Source: Caldilineaceae bacterium bin34 (GTDB lineage Bacteria; Chloroflexota; Anaerolineae; Caldilineales; Caldilineaceae). From it: 64,000 nt of DNA. How positions within the stretch are numbered: position 1 is the stretch's first letter; every line of letters starts with the position of its first letter. Positions 48,923 through 59,356 of this stretch are shown here, one piece after another. Under the pieces are notes generated by a model. It did no database searches, was not told the DNA's origin, and was given only the letters and a program-made list of their open reading frames with translations. The position numbers and the translations under genes were made by a program. Location of the stretch: the NCBI GenBank assembly GCA_002238555.1, contig MPMO01000007.1, positions 1 through 64,000 of the forward strand, given 5' to 3'.

Positions 48923-49818
48923 CTTGTGAATGGCTTGATGCGATCCGGGGAGCGGGGTTCGATGGGCTGCAGAATTTCCAGGCGCTGCGGGGTGAGCCGC
49001 TGCTCCAGTTCCGGCGACAACTGGTAGTTGAACCGTGTCCGCAGCGTCCGCGGCGAATAGCGGTAGATGACGGCGCGCCGGTAGCCGGGGTTGGTTCGTT
49101 CCGCCGATCCGTGGGTGACGCAGTCGGCGAAGAACAAGGCGTCCCCCGCCTTGAGATAGACCTCCCGGGCTCCGTAGGCGGTGCCTGCCGCTTCCCGTTC
49201 GTCGACTGCGGCGATGATGCCCTGGCCTTCCCGCACCAGACGGGGATGGGCCAGCGTGGCCCGGTGGCTGCCGGGCACGATGGAGGTGGCCCCGTCTCCC
49301 GGTCCGATGTCGCCCAGCGCCATCAGGATGTTGATCTGCCCCACCATCCACTCGCCCGTGTTGGCCTGCCGGAAGGTGAAGTAGAACAAGGGTGCGTGGC
49401 CGCCGCTGTGAATCCAGAGAAAGCCGCCCGGTCCCCGCACGTTGAGGAGGTTTTCGTGGATCGACAGGCCGTTGACCTCGTTGACATACCGCTGCACCAG
49501 CGGCAGCCAGGCGGGATAGTCGATGAGCCGCTCGAAGACCGGTCCGCCTTCCACGATGTTTTGGAAGTTGACGCCGTCGTCCTCGCTGTAGCTGTGGGTC
49601 TCAACATGGCCAATCCACGGATCCTCGTCGGCACGCTGCGTTTTGGGCTTCGGATCCTTGACATAGGACCAGTGGTTGTCGACCCACTGGTTCATCTCGT
49701 CCAGGTCCTGCTTGGCAATGGCCTGGTCCAGGATCATGTAGCCGTGCAGATCGAACATGTAGTCCACAAGTTCCGGATCGGTGTCGGCGGTCACGCGCGG
49801 GTGTTGGAAGTTCTCCAT
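48919..49818 (-). CDS. PhyH-like Fe(II)/2-oxoglutarate oxygenase with an HxG metal motif
   Basis: The 299-residue protein has the double-stranded beta-helix layout of phytanoyl-CoA dioxygenases. The distal iron ligand His236 (CVTHGSAERTNPG) and the 2-oxoglutarate-binding Arg247 in PGYRRAVIYRY are at the expected spacing of 11 residues. The proximal motif is H137-S-G139 instead of H-x-D. Loss of the acidic ligand is known from Fe/2OG halogenases (HxG or HxA), where halide takes its place. Other explanations are a different fold position or a non-catalytic member. ATG 49818 is chosen over ATG-less extension to 49860. Coupled to a glycosyltransferase gene. Confidence 0.8.
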   Translation of the reverse strand: MENFQHPRVTADTDPELVDYMFDLHGYMILDQAIAKQDLDEMNQWVDNHWSYVKDPKPKTQRADEDPWIGHVETHSYSEDDGVNFQNIVEGGPVFERLIDYPAWLPLVQRYVNEVNGLSIHENLLNVRGPGGFLWIHSGGHAPLFYFTFRQANTGEWMVGQINILMALGDIGPGDGATSIVPGSHRATLAHPRLVREGQGIIAAVDEREAAGTAYGAREVYLKAGDALFFADCVTHGSAERTNPGYRRAVIYRYSPRTLRTRFNYQLSPELEQRLTPQRLEILQPIEPRSPDRIKPFTR

Positions 49819-49929
49819 GGTGGCCTTTGAGTGGTGCCGAAGGATCGGCGGTTGTCCCAAGTGTCAATATTCAGGATACAGGACGGGGAGCCGCAGCCGA
49901 TCCCGCGCGGCCCGGCGGCACCGGGATTT

Positions 49930-50970
49930 TCAGGCCCTGCGCCGAAGGATCTCGTGGCCCAGGGCCGTTAGTGCCTGCCGGCCTTCCGAGTCGGGGAAGA
50001 GGTCGAGGCAGGCCAGGCCCGCATCGACGTGACCGCGCGCCACGCGATACGACTCCCGGATGGCATCCGAGGCACAAACGTCCGCCACGAAGCTCCGGAT
50101 GCGATCGGCCCAGACCGCGGGTTCCCGGTTCCGGTAGGAACTGGCCTCGCGGATGTCGGCGATGAGCGTCTCCCGGTCGGGATGGCCCTGCACATAGAGG
50201 AAGAAGGGCAGCGTGCAGTGTCCGCTCAACAGGTCGCTGCCGGCCGGCTTGCCCAGGTCTGCCTGGTCTCCGGTGTAGTCAAGGATGTCGTCCACCACCT
50301 GAAAGGCAAGGCCGAACCGTACGCCGAACTGCTTCAGCCGACGGACCCGGTCGGTGCTGAAGTTCTGCAGCAGGGCCGCGCCTTCGGTCGCAACGCGGAA
50401 GATACTGGACGTCTTGCATGCGATGCGGTGGAAGTAGTTGTTGCGGGCCAGCTGAAACTCGTGCATCGCGTGCATCTGCAGGATCTCGCCCTCGACCAGT
50501 TCCCGCAGCGTTTCGCTGAACACCTGAATCACCCGGGCATGTCCGGTCAAGGCGATGAAGTGGGAGGCCTGGCCGAACATGTAGTTGCCGGCCAGGACCG
50601 TGGAGCCTCGCGACCAGACCGAATTCAGCGTTGGCGCACCCCTGCGCAGGGCCGACCCGTCAATTACATCGTCGTGTACCAGCGTGGCCGTGTGCAGCAT
50701 CTCAACGGCTGCGGCCAGCGCAATCACGGCGTCGGGCAGCCCCGCCTCCCGATCCGGAAGCAGCCCGGCGCACAGCAACGCCATGGCGGGCCGGAGGCGC
50801 TTGCCGCCGCGGGCCAGAATTCCCTTGTAGGCGGTTCTCAGGGATGTCAGGTTCGTGACATCCCGATGTGCCATCATCGCCTCCACCCGCGCCAGATCCC
50901 CGGCCACCGGTGCCAGCAGGGAAACCAGATCCGAACGCGGCGGCGCGGCGGCCCCGGGACACGTCGTCAT
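49930..50970 (-). CDS. Polyprenyl diphosphate synthase
   Basis: The 346-residue trans-prenyltransferase has both metal-binding aspartate-rich motifs, LVHDDVIDGS (first) and VVDDILDYTG (second), and GGKRLRPAM near the N-terminus. It makes a long-chain isoprenoid, probably for quinone or undecaprenyl carriers; the chain length cannot be read. It overlaps tatD by four bases (ATGA). Confidence 0.93.
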   Translation of the reverse strand: MTTCPGAAAPPRSDLVSLLAPVAGDLARVEAMMAHRDVTNLTSLRTAYKGILARGGKRLRPAMALLCAGLLPDREAGLPDAVIALAAAVEMLHTATLVHDDVIDGSALRRGAPTLNSVWSRGSTVLAGNYMFGQASHFIALTGHARVIQVFSETLRELVEGEILQMHAMHEFQLARNNYFHRIACKTSSIFRVATEGAALLQNFSTDRVRRLKQFGVRFGLAFQVVDDILDYTGDQADLGKPAGSDLLSGHCTLPFFLYVQGHPDRETLIADIREASSYRNREPAVWADRIRSFVADVCASDAIRESYRVARGHVDAGLACLDLFPDSEGRQALTALGHEILRRRA

Positions 50971-51833
50971 ATTGTCGGCACCGGTCCGGGCAGGCCGAAG
51001 CACCGCATGGCATTGGCGGTTGTGGTGTTGGCAATTTCGGTTGCGGTGCGGCCGCACAGTTCCGCAATCCGGTCGCACGCCAGGGGCAGCAGGGCCGGTT
51101 CGTTGCGCCGGCCCCGGTGGGGGTGGGGCGCCAGGTACGGGCAGTCCGTTTCCAGCAGGAGCTGATCCAGCGGCAGTTGTTGCACCAGGGCATGCACATC
51201 CCGTGCATTGCGGAACGTGACCGGTCCGCCCAGGCCGATCATGAAGCCCAGGTCCCGGGCCGCCCGGACATGGGATGGTTGTCCGCTGAAGGCGTGCAGA
51301 ACCCCCCGTACCGGGCGCCGGGCCAGCGGACTGTCCCTGAATGCGGCGGACTCCTGCCATCGGCACAGGATGGTCATTACATCCTCCCAGGCGTCGCGGC
51401 AGTGAATGACGACGGGCAGATTATGGGTTGCCGCAAGGTCCAGTTGGCTGCGGAAGGCTTCTTTCTGGACCGGCTTGTTGTCCGACCGGCGGTAGTAGTC
51501 CAGGCCGATCTCGCCCACGGCGACCACGGCGGGCTCCGACATCATCCGTTCCAGCATGCGTGTCCAGTTCGGCGAACGATGGTCGATCCATTGGGGATGG
51601 AAACCCACCGCGACCTTGATGTCGTTGTGTTGGCCGGCAAGTGCGATGGCCTCTGCCGAATCCTCGTGGTTGGTTCCGGCGTGGACAAACCAGCGCACCC
51701 CGGCGCGCCGGGCCCGGCTCAGGACTTCCGGCCGGTCCTCGTCGAATTCGGGGATCGCCAGATGACAGTGCGTGTCGACGAGCGCGGCGGGTGCCGCCTC
51801 CGGATAAGGCCCGCGGATGTGCTTTTCAGACAC
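50967..51833 (-). CDS. tatD: TatD family metal-dependent deoxyribonuclease
   Basis: The 288-residue TIM-barrel hydrolase has the VDTHCHL metal motif, [20 protein letters not shown] and [16 protein letters not shown], so all ligands are present. The start overlaps the stop of the phosphohexomutase gene by eight bases, so the two are co-translated. TatD proteins act in DNA repair or turnover. Confidence 0.93.
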   Translation of the reverse strand: MSEKHIRGPYPEAAPAALVDTHCHLAIPEFDEDRPEVLSRARRAGVRWFVHAGTNHEDSAEAIALAGQHNDIKVAVGFHPQWIDHRSPNWTRMLERMMSEPAVVAVGEIGLDYYRRSDNKPVQKEAFRSQLDLAATHNLPVVIHCRDAWEDVMTILCRWQESAAFRDSPLARRPVRGVLHAFSGQPSHVRAARDLGFMIGLGGPVTFRNARDVHALVQQLPLDQLLLETDCPYLAPHPHRGRRNEPALLPLACDRIAELCGRTATEIANTTTANAMRCFGLPGPVPTI

Positions 51834-53262
51834 CTGTCAGTGCGACGCCGTCGTCGAGGACACTGCCTGTGGACGCGGCGTCGGAGATCTCCGTGTAGAC
51901 ACGGATCAGCGGCTCTGTGCCCGAAAATCGAATCAGTACCCAGCCGCCATCCTCGAGCTTGAACTTGTAGCCGTCCGTCCGGTCGAGGCCGGTAACTTGG
52001 CGTCCGCCCAGGGTCAGGTTGTCCATGCTGACACGGTCCAGGGCGGTGAGGGCGGCCTGCTTCATGGCATCGTCGGCCAGTTTCAGATCGCGGCGGGCGT
52101 AGTGGTGGGTTCCGGTAATGGCAAACAGGTCCTCTATGAGCTCGCTGGGCCGGCGGCCCGTGCGCACCATCAAGTCCAGCAGGCACAGATTGGCCAGAAT
52201 CCCGTCCCGTTCCGGCACGTGGTCGCGGAAGGCGTAGCCGCCGCTCTCCTCGCCTCCGATCAGGGCCTCGGCCGAAAGCATGGCCGGCGCCACGTACTTA
52301 AAGCCCACGCCGGTTTCGTGCACCGGTACCCCATAGTGCTCGCCCAGGCGATCCAGCATCGAGGTGGTGCTCAGTGTCTTGACGATCGGACCGCGCTCGC
52401 CGCGCACTTCCAACAGGTAGTAGGCCAGCAAGCCGAACACGCGCAGCTGGTCGACGAACCGGCCCTGTTCATCGCCGAAACCGCACCGGTCCGCGTCGCC
52501 GTCCAGGATCAGCGTGCAGTCGGCCCGGGCCGCCCGGGCGGCCGCCAGGCCGGCGTCCACGTTGGGCGGAATCGGTTCCGGCCGCTGCATGTCGGGGAAC
52601 AGGGGATTGTGTTCGCCGTGGATTTCGGACACCTGGATGCGACCCCCGTCGAGGAAGCGCGGCAGCCAGCCTGCGCCGTTGCCCCACATGGCATCCACCT
52701 GCACCGTCAGAGCGGCCGCGCGCAGGGGAGCCAGGTCCACCAGTCCGGCAACCTGCTCGCTGTACGCCGTCCCCGGATCAAAGTAGCGGACGGACCCGTC
52801 CGCCAGTGCCTTGTCCAGGTCCCGGCTGTGGATGTGGGCCCGGCTGTCCATGGCCGGAATGCAGGCTTCGATCTTGCCGAGCTGCTCGGGCGGGACCGCG
52901 CCGCCGGTCTGGTCCCGCACCTTGAAGCCGTTGTCGGCCGGCGGATTGTGGCTGGCCGTGATGTTGATGCCGCCGAGCGAGCCCGTGTGCGCGATGCCAA
53001 AGGAAATGATTGGGGTCGGCGTGGGACGGTCCGTCAGCAGCACCCGGTAGCCATTCCCGGCCAACACTTCCGCGGCGCTGGCCGCAAAGGCGTCGCTTTG
53101 GAAACGGCGGTCGTAGCCAATCACCACCTGGCCGCGCCCCTGGTCGGGCCGGCGCTTCAGCCAAGTCGCAAATCCCTGTGCGCACCGCCGGACGTTGGCA
53201 AAGGTGTAGTCGCGGGCAATCTGGCCCCGCCAGCCATCTGTACCAAAGCGGATCGCATCCAT
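51826..53262 (-). CDS. Phosphohexomutase (phosphoglucomutase/phosphomannomutase family)
   Basis: The 478-residue enzyme has the phosphoserine loop [11 protein letters not shown], the metal loop LDGDADRCG, the sugar loop [10 protein letters not shown] and the phosphate loop [12 protein letters not shown]. The N-terminal start [13 protein letters not shown] matches the family, so ATG 53262 is used and not the long open frame that extends upstream. It interconverts sugar 1- and 6-phosphates; the exact sugar is unclear. First gene of a co-directional block of seven genes. Confidence 0.93.
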   Translation of the reverse strand: MDAIRFGTDGWRGQIARDYTFANVRRCAQGFATWLKRRPDQGRGQVVIGYDRRFQSDAFAASAAEVLAGNGYRVLLTDRPTPTPIISFGIAHTGSLGGINITASHNPPADNGFKVRDQTGGAVPPEQLGKIEACIPAMDSRAHIHSRDLDKALADGSVRYFDPGTAYSEQVAGLVDLAPLRAAALTVQVDAMWGNGAGWLPRFLDGGRIQVSEIHGEHNPLFPDMQRPEPIPPNVDAGLAAARAARADCTLILDGDADRCGFGDEQGRFVDQLRVFGLLAYYLLEVRGERGPIVKTLSTTSMLDRLGEHYGVPVHETGVGFKYVAPAMLSAEALIGGEESGGYAFRDHVPERDGILANLCLLDLMVRTGRRPSELIEDLFAITGTHHYARRDLKLADDAMKQAALTALDRVSMDNLTLGGRQVTGLDRTDGYKFKLEDGGWVLIRFSGTEPLIRVYTEISDAASTGSVLDDGVALTGV

Positions 53263-53475
53263 GGACTGTCCTGCAACCAACGGGGCGCCCCCGTATCGTT
53301 GGGGCGCGGGACAGGCCGATCGTATCACAGGAATTCGGGTCCGGATCCGGGACCGCGGGGCGGTTCGTGTGCGGATGTCAAGGGTTCGCCGACTGTACAC
53401 GCGTACGCTTCCGCAAGGGGTCCACAGTGCTAACATTCCCGCCGTCTGGCAGGTTTCCGCAACCGGATTTTTCTC

Positions 53476-54222
53476 ATGGATATTACGTGGCACGGTGCCA
53501 ATTGCGTCAGCTTCAAGGAACGCACCACTATGGTTCTCTACGATCCCTGGGAACCGGTGCCGGCACCGGACGCGGTCGACCAGAGCTCGTTGTTTGACCA
53601 GGCCGAACCGGTGGCGGACAGCGAGCTGCAGCCCGCGGCCTTGCAACCGGATTTCAATTCCCAGCTTGTGGTCTCCAGCCGACCCGTGACGGAGACGGAT
53701 GGGCTGGACGGCCTGCCCGGCCACCCGCGGGTGGTGGCATCGCCCGGGGAGTACGAGGTCCGGGGCACCTACGTGCAAAGCTTCCGCGTGGCCCCGAAAC
53801 CGACGGGCCAGGCCGCAGCGGATTTCAGCCAGTTGCGCATGGCGCACCACATGGATTTCGGCACGGTCCGGATCACGCACCTGGCCATGCCCGGAGCGGT
53901 GTTCCGACCTCGGGATCAACAACTGGTCGGGGCCCTGGTGGACAACCGGACCGACATTCTGATTTTGCCGATTGGCTCGGGCGCCGACAAGGACATGGCC
54001 TGGGTGATGGACACCTGCCGTCGTCTCGAACCCAGCTACTGCATTCCCGTGGACTGGCAGGAGCCCGATCTGGAGGAAGTGTCCCAGGCCCTGCGGACGT
54101 TGGGCGCCATCAACAGCGAACCCCAGCGGCGTTTTCGCACCGCCCGGGGTTCCAAGGCCGCCGACAACCTTGGCGGCATGACCACGGTGATCCTGGCCGA
54201 GACCCCCGTCTCGCGCCGGTGA
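53476..54222 (+). CDS. MBL-fold (UlaG-like) protein lacking the metal ligands
   Basis: The 248-residue protein begins [15 protein letters not shown] and later has [24 protein letters not shown] and [10 protein letters not shown], then IPVDW. This is the fold pattern of UlaG-like metallo-beta-lactamase proteins, where the second stretch is normally preceded by HxHxDH. Here that place reads [12 protein letters not shown], and the later His and Asp positions are also replaced. It is probably catalytically inactive or has another function, unless an alternative site exists. It is divergent from the phosphohexomutase gene. GC and codon use match the neighbours. Confidence 0.7.
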   Translation: MDITWHGANCVSFKERTTMVLYDPWEPVPAPDAVDQSSLFDQAEPVADSELQPAALQPDFNSQLVVSSRPVTETDGLDGLPGHPRVVASPGEYEVRGTYVQSFRVAPKPTGQAAADFSQLRMAHHMDFGTVRITHLAMPGAVFRPRDQQLVGALVDNRTDILILPIGSGADKDMAWVMDTCRRLEPSYCIPVDWQEPDLEEVSQALRTLGAINSEPQRRFRTARGSKAADNLGGMTTVILAETPVSRR

Positions 54223-54253
54223 GGGGACAGGACGTTCTCGGGGATCGGCGGAT

Positions 54254-56698
54254 TCAGTCCCCGCCGACGGCACGCCGGGCGCGCCGCGCGCGCCCCGTCA
54301 GGTAGGCCGCTGTCCGGATCGCCTGGTGCCGCAGCCAGGCGACGCGCAGGGGTGCCTGAATTTCCCTCCAACTGCGTTCGGCGGCCGACTCGTCGGGCGT
54401 GCTGAACCCTCCGGGTCTCCGACGCGCGAACCGCAGCCGCGTGTAGGCCTTGCCGATGTGCCGGATGCCGGCTGCGGCCGCGGGGATGTGTCGTGCCAGG
54501 ACACCCGTGCGCTCCATCGGTGTGGCAGTCGGCAGAACCGGCAGTTCCAGCGAGTGCGCCCACCTGAGCAGGTTGCGGTACATGCCGTTCAGACGGTGAT
54601 CGACCAGGGGATCCGATTCATCGCCGGCGCGCCGACCGCGCAGGGCCAGCGCGGCCAGCAGGACAAGGGCGGCGCCTACGGCCAAGGGCACATACGGCCG
54701 GGCCCGATCGTAGGGTGTAGTCAGCCCCGGACCGGCCGGGTCCGGATTGAAGGCCTCGTCGTCCAGGAGGCCCTCTTCCGGCAACTGCGCGGGCGGATCC
54801 TCGGGCGATCCGTCCCGGGGCGGTTCCGAATCCGGTCTTGACTGCAGGGCGGCCGGTTCCGGAGCACCGCCCGGCGCGCGCACCAGTTCGCTTTCGCCGG
54901 CGGTGGGCTCGAACTCGATCCACCCCAGGCCGGGGAAGAACACCTCCACCCACGAGTGGGCATCCTCGCCGGTGACCAGGAACGATTCGGTTTCGGGTTC
55001 CCAGGCGCCTTCGGCATAGCCCGCGGCCAGCCGCGCGTGGATGCCCAGGGAGCGGAGCATCAGCACCATGGCGGTGGCGTAGTAGTCGCAGTAGCCGCGC
55101 TGGATGTCGAACAGGAACCAGCTGACCGGATCCGTGTCCGGGGGCGGTGACGGGATGGATTCGTCGTAGGCATAGCGGCGCAGCGCAGCCTCGATCGCCT
55201 TGGCTTGGGCATACCGACTGTCGGCCCCGGCCGCGACCAGGCGCGCCATGTCGGCGATGCGGGCATCAAGGTTCTCCGGCAACTGCAGATACCGGTCGTC
55301 CAGAAGCGAGGGCACGCCGGCATCTGCCTGGGCCAGGTCCCACTGGGTCACATCCGGCAGCGAGGACACCAGTTGATATTCCGTGCCGGGCTCCAACCGC
55401 ATGGCGGATCGAAGGTGTTGCAGTTCCCAACGGTCGGGAAACTCCTCCGGTCCGGCTTCGGTGACGGCGCCTTCCGGCAGGGGGAAGGTTTCGCCCGGCC
55501 ACGCTTCGTAGTTGGCCACGACCGGCAGGGACAACTGCCGGATGTCGGCGGCGCCCAGGACGACATGCCCCAGGTCGCTCAGGGGAGTCACGGTCTGGAT
55601 GCGTTGGTTGCGCAGCCGCCAATCCGGCGCCGGAAACGTCCGGAGGGCGGGAAGCCGAACCCGTTCCGTGCCGGTGCTCAGCCAGGTGCCGTCGACATAG
55701 CTGTCATAGATGTTGGCGCGCCAGTACCGTCCCTCAACCGTTGCCACGCGCATGACCGGTTGCTGGCTGGAGTTGCGGGGACCGCCTAGCGACAGGGAGG
55801 CGTCGAATGCCGAATCGCCAGGACGCATTTGCCTGCGCACGCCCTGGTTCCAGTCGCTCACCTGGTTCGTGACGGACTCCCAGACTTGGCTGGCGGGTTC
55901 CAGCAGGAGGCGGAGCCGGGGCAGTGCGCCCAGACCGGGAACCGCCCAGGCAACCCCGACTACCAGAACACTGAACAACAGACCGTTGCGCATCAGGTCG
56001 AAGACCATGTCCTGGCTGAAGCGAACCCGTTCGCGCGCCCACTGCTCCTGCAGCCGTGTCAAGTGCGCATTGGTGAGCAGCAGCAGCGCCGTAAACAGGA
56101 AAAATATGTAGATTGCGGTCAGGGGTTCCGGCGAATAGTACGTGTTGACGGAGGCCACCACACAGGCCGTCAGCGTCGCACTCCAGGATTGCCCGTAGCG
56201 CAGGGATGTCCACACGCCGAAGTAGGCAATCCACCAGAGCAGCCAGGCCATGTTCAGCAAAAAGACCGTGTTGAGGCTTACCGGCCGTCCCGCCAGGATG
56301 GCCTGGAACCAGTCGCCCCACTGGTCCAGCAGGAAATAGGCCCGGGCCTGCAGCAGCGTGCGGCCCTGGATGACCATGCCCTCGACACTGGCCTCGGGGA
56401 TGGTGCTGCCCACCAGCAGTACGGCCAACGAGAAACTGGCCAGCAATCCGAAACCGGCCATCGTCAACGGTCCGGTCCGGGACCAGGTCGCGGCCACTCC
56501 GCAGAGCAGGGCGCTGGCGGTTGTGGTCAGAAACACCCCCGACCCGGTCAGTGTCCATTGGGCCGCCGTGAAGAGCAGCGCCATGGTCAGGTACACCATG
56601 CACAGCAGGACTGTGTGCAGACCGGCACCGTTGGCGGGCACAAAGTGCCGGCGCGGCTGTGGGCCCGGCGCTTGCGCGGTCAGGCTGCGAACCGACAT
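54254..56698 (-). CDS. TgpA-like membrane transglutaminase
   Basis: The 814-residue protein has about seven N-terminal membrane helices (to residue 260), an extracytoplasmic DUF3488-like region, and the transglutaminase core with Cys in [16 protein letters not shown], His in [12 protein letters not shown] and the acidic partner in [11 protein letters not shown] Pro/Glu-rich linker leads to one more membrane helix and a cytoplasmic tail (DUF4129-like). The likely role is in a peptidase or cross-linking step outside the membrane. The start ATG overlaps the stop of the upstream gene (TGATG). Confidence 0.88.
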   Translation of the reverse strand: MSVRSLTAQAPGPQPRRHFVPANGAGLHTVLLCMVYLTMALLFTAAQWTLTGSGVFLTTTASALLCGVAATWSRTGPLTMAGFGLLASFSLAVLLVGSTIPEASVEGMVIQGRTLLQARAYFLLDQWGDWFQAILAGRPVSLNTVFLLNMAWLLWWIAYFGVWTSLRYGQSWSATLTACVVASVNTYYSPEPLTAIYIFFLFTALLLLTNAHLTRLQEQWARERVRFSQDMVFDLMRNGLLFSVLVVGVAWAVPGLGALPRLRLLLEPASQVWESVTNQVSDWNQGVRRQMRPGDSAFDASLSLGGPRNSSQQPVMRVATVEGRYWRANIYDSYVDGTWLSTGTERVRLPALRTFPAPDWRLRNQRIQTVTPLSDLGHVVLGAADIRQLSLPVVANYEAWPGETFPLPEGAVTEAGPEEFPDRWELQHLRSAMRLEPGTEYQLVSSLPDVTQWDLAQADAGVPSLLDDRYLQLPENLDARIADMARLVAAGADSRYAQAKAIEAALRRYAYDESIPSPPPDTDPVSWFLFDIQRGYCDYYATAMVLMLRSLGIHARLAAGYAEGAWEPETESFLVTGEDAHSWVEVFFPGLGWIEFEPTAGESELVRAPGGAPEPAALQSRPDSEPPRDGSPEDPPAQLPEEGLLDDEAFNPDPAGPGLTTPYDRARPYVPLAVGAALVLLAALALRGRRAGDESDPLVDHRLNGMYRNLLRWAHSLELPVLPTATPMERTGVLARHIPAAAAGIRHIGKAYTRLRFARRRPGGFSTPDESAAERSWREIQAPLRVAWLRHQAIRTAAYLTGRARRARRAVGGD

Positions 56699-58777
56699 CA
56701 GGCGGCAGCCTGTTCCCGCTTCCTGGAGGCCGGTGCCACAGTCAACCGCCGGCCCATGCCCACAGCCGCCAAGGACACGGCCGCGGCCGTCCATATCAGA
56801 ACCAGTCCAAGGCGCACCGGGTCCGGGCTTCTTCTGGTCAGCGTGGCTTGGACCAACGGTTCCAGCCGACTGCCGAGCCATGTGGTGTCGTCGGTGGAAA
56901 TGCCGGCGTCCAGGCTTACCAGAACAAGGGTGTTCTCGGCCAGGGAGCGCCACGTGGCCGCGGTGTTGGTCAAATGCCCCTGTCTAATCTTGTCGGCGGT
57001 GTCCGAGTTGCCGGTGCTCGCCAATTCGACAAGCCGATTGTCCAGGGCCACGGCCTTCGCTTCCCAAAAACTGTACACCTCGGTCAAGTCCAGTGTGTAG
57101 GCCCAGCTCACTTGGCTGGCCACAAGGCCCGTGCCCTGCTTGAGCTGGGACGGCCAGGAGGTTCTGAGGATTTGGCGCAGCAGCAGCCACTCCGAGTCGG
57201 GGGCCATCCGGTCGGCCATGCGCGTCGCCGCGCCGCTGTCCCTTACCGTAAGGTTGAGTTGAAGCCGATCGGTGTTCGGATGAACGGACTCCGGATCGCG
57301 GGTCGTGGACCAGTCCAGCGATGCGTCGGCGCCGACGCTTGCCACCAGCCGCCGGAGGCCGGCCAATTCGGTGTCGAGCCGGGATCGCTGGGAGGCCTCC
57401 GACCAGGCAATCAGGTCGATGGCGAGCTGTTGCGTGCCGGCCAGGACATCAACGCGCCAGCCGGAGAAGAGGGGGATAAGTCTGGGGTCCGGCAACAGGC
57501 TGGGATCCAGGATGCCCTCCCCTTCCAGGGCGACGGCTTCCGCAACCGCACCGGCGCCCAACAGTTGCAGGGCTTGTTCCGTGGCGGTTTCCGCCTCAAG
57601 GTGGGCCACGCGGTCGGGATTGGCAAACTCCTCCGGGAGTTCCTCGAGCGCGGCCAGGGCCTTGTCCACCGCTGGCCAGTCCCCATTGAGGGTCGCCTGT
57701 CGAACCCTGGTGGTCAGTCCCTCCTCAATCCAGCGGATCAGTTCCTGCCTTTCCACGGCTCGCTCCCCGGGCAGGAGCGTCATGGCGGCGCGGGCATGGT
57801 CCAGGGCCAGATCAAGGTAATGGCTGTCCGCCTGTCCACCGCTGCCCGTGATCCGGGTACGGTACAGGCGAGCCAGTTCATAATGGGCTTCTGTGGGTCG
57901 CTCCGCCATCGCCTCCAGAAATGCGGCCAGGGCCTGGTCGTAGTAAAGGCGCCGTTGGTCGCCGGGTTCGTCCGATGCCGAGTACAGGGCCTGGAAGCCC
58001 TGGCCCAGGGCAATCCAGTCGCCTGCGGTCTCGGCTGCCCGAATGTCGTCCCAGGCAACCCGGTGAATGAACCGGATGGCCGGGCCCTGCCCCGGGCGGG
58101 CGGGTTGCCGGGCCCTGCCACGGCACGGGGTTTGCCCAGTGCCAGCGTATTTCGTTCGGGTGTTCCTCATGGCCCTGCGGCCACAGTATCTGGAGGTTGC
58201 GGGGCGAAGGCGCGAAGTCCGTGAAGATGCTGACGCGCGTGCTGTCCGGAGGTGTGCTCCAGCGCCTCAGTGGTTCGATCGGATAGGCGACCGAGGGAAA
58301 GATGCTGGCGCTGCCGGTGAGTTCGTAGGACAGTTCCAGGTCCACGCGTTCATCCGGCGCCAGCACCATGACGGCGGATGTCGAGTTGCCCGCAACCTGC
58401 ACGAGCGGCCAGACGGATCCGCCGCGTCTCAGGACCGGTGGTCCCGTCAGGGACAGAGTCTCGGCAGGGGTCTCCGAGGCGGGTTGGATGTGGAGCGTCA
58501 ACTCGGTGGGTTCGGTGTGTTTGTTGTGGAGCTGGTACGAGGCGACCACGGTGCGGGTTGTTTCGTAGCCGAGGGATTGGTCGATGCGGATTTCGACGAC
58601 ATGGGCCAGCACCTGAATGGCCGTGGGGTCGCGCGGCACCAAAAACAGGTGGCGCGCGCCGGCATGGCCTTGGGCCCAGGTGGGAGACGGCAGCCCTGCC
58701 GTCAGGCTGCAGGCCAGCAGGATTGCGACCAGCAGCCGTCCGTGAAGAGCCGGGAGGCCGAGTTGGGAAAGCAGCAT
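56698..58777 (-). pseudogene. Large exported TPR-like protein split by a 28-bp tandem duplication
   Basis: Two minus-strand frames belong to one gene. The first begins at ATG 58777 with a signal peptide (LLVAILLACSLTAG, then a T-W-A-Q end) and a beta-rich domain (LTLHIQPASETPAETLSLTG). The second continues as WDDIRAAETAGDWIALGQGF, a helical repeat region (LYYDQALAAFLEAM), and a final membrane helix near LGLVLIWTAAAVSLAAVGMG. Removing one 28-bp copy of a duplication at 58079-58134 joins them without gap: NPVPWQGPAIRFIHRVAWDD. The reconstituted length is exactly 684 codons. The product is unidentified. It precedes, and overlaps with, the transglutaminase gene, so the two likely act together outside the membrane. 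Confidence 0.8.
58079..58134. repeat. 28-bp imperfect tandem duplication
   Basis: GCCGGGCCCTGCC begins at 58079 and again at 58107. The unit is 28 bp long (28 mod 3 equals 1) and explains the shift between the two frames of the exported protein gene. Confidence 0.85.
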
Positions 58778-58936
58778 GACTTGCGGTTGGAACGATCGCC
58801 GGGTGGGACGCAGTGGGGAAATGCAGGGATGTGCCTTAAAATCACGCACCATCGTCGGACAGGCAAGATGCACCTGGTGCTCGCTCGCGCGCCACGGGAA
58901 CGCACTGCCGATTGTAATCCGCTCCGAGGCTCTTTT

Positions 58937-59239
58937 GTGTTCAAGTTCCTGATGTCCTGGGATATCCAGCCCGGTCGCGAGCGGCCGTACGAGGAGTTCA
59001 TGCTGCGGAACTTCCTGCCTGCGATCAAGAAGCTTGGACTGGAGCCGAGCGATTTCTGGTACACGCTGTGCGGGGAGGGCCGTCAAATCCTGATGGGCTG
59101 TACGATTCGGGATCGGGATGAGCTTTGTTCCATCCTGGACAGCGAAACGTGGCGCAAACTGGAGAAGCAGTTGTCCACTTTTGTGGACAACTACACCTAC
59201 AAGGCGGTTGTCCTGGACGAGGGTTCCTTTCAGATGTAA
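58937..59239 (+). CDS. Conserved ~100-residue protein of unknown function
   Basis: The protein begins V-F-K-F-L-M-S-W-D-I-Q-P-G at GTG 58937 and reads on through YEEFMLRNFLPAIKKLGLEP, FWYTLCGEG and ILMGCTIRD. I know relatives with the same start 'KFL-SWDIKPG' and 'Y--Y-V----KLG' pattern from Chloroflexota genomes; no function is described to me. An ATG (58952) is an alternative but would drop the first strand. It resembles a small ferredoxin-like alpha-beta domain. Its neighbours are divergent on the left and co-directional on the right. Confidence 0.8.
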   Translation: MFKFLMSWDIQPGRERPYEEFMLRNFLPAIKKLGLEPSDFWYTLCGEGRQILMGCTIRDRDELCSILDSETWRKLEKQLSTFVDNYTYKAVVLDEGSFQM

Positions 59240-59356
59240 TCGGAAACCGGCCGAACGGGTTGGTTTCGACTACCATCATCCAGCGGCAGTTCGTACACCG
59301 ACCATCTGCCCACGTTGACTACCCGCCCGGTGCCCATGCCTGCTTGAGGTGGTCCC

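Noticed and set aside
53285..53307. GCGCCCC/GGGGCGC hairpin between the phosphohexomutase and MBL-like genes
   Set aside because: A 7-bp stem in GC-rich DNA between divergent genes is expected by chance, and no T run follows.
51826..54273. Single 815-codon frame covering the phosphohexomutase and the MBL-like gene's antisense strand
   Set aside because: The family start [13 protein letters not shown] at 53262 is clear; the upstream extension is the shadow of the MBL-like gene.
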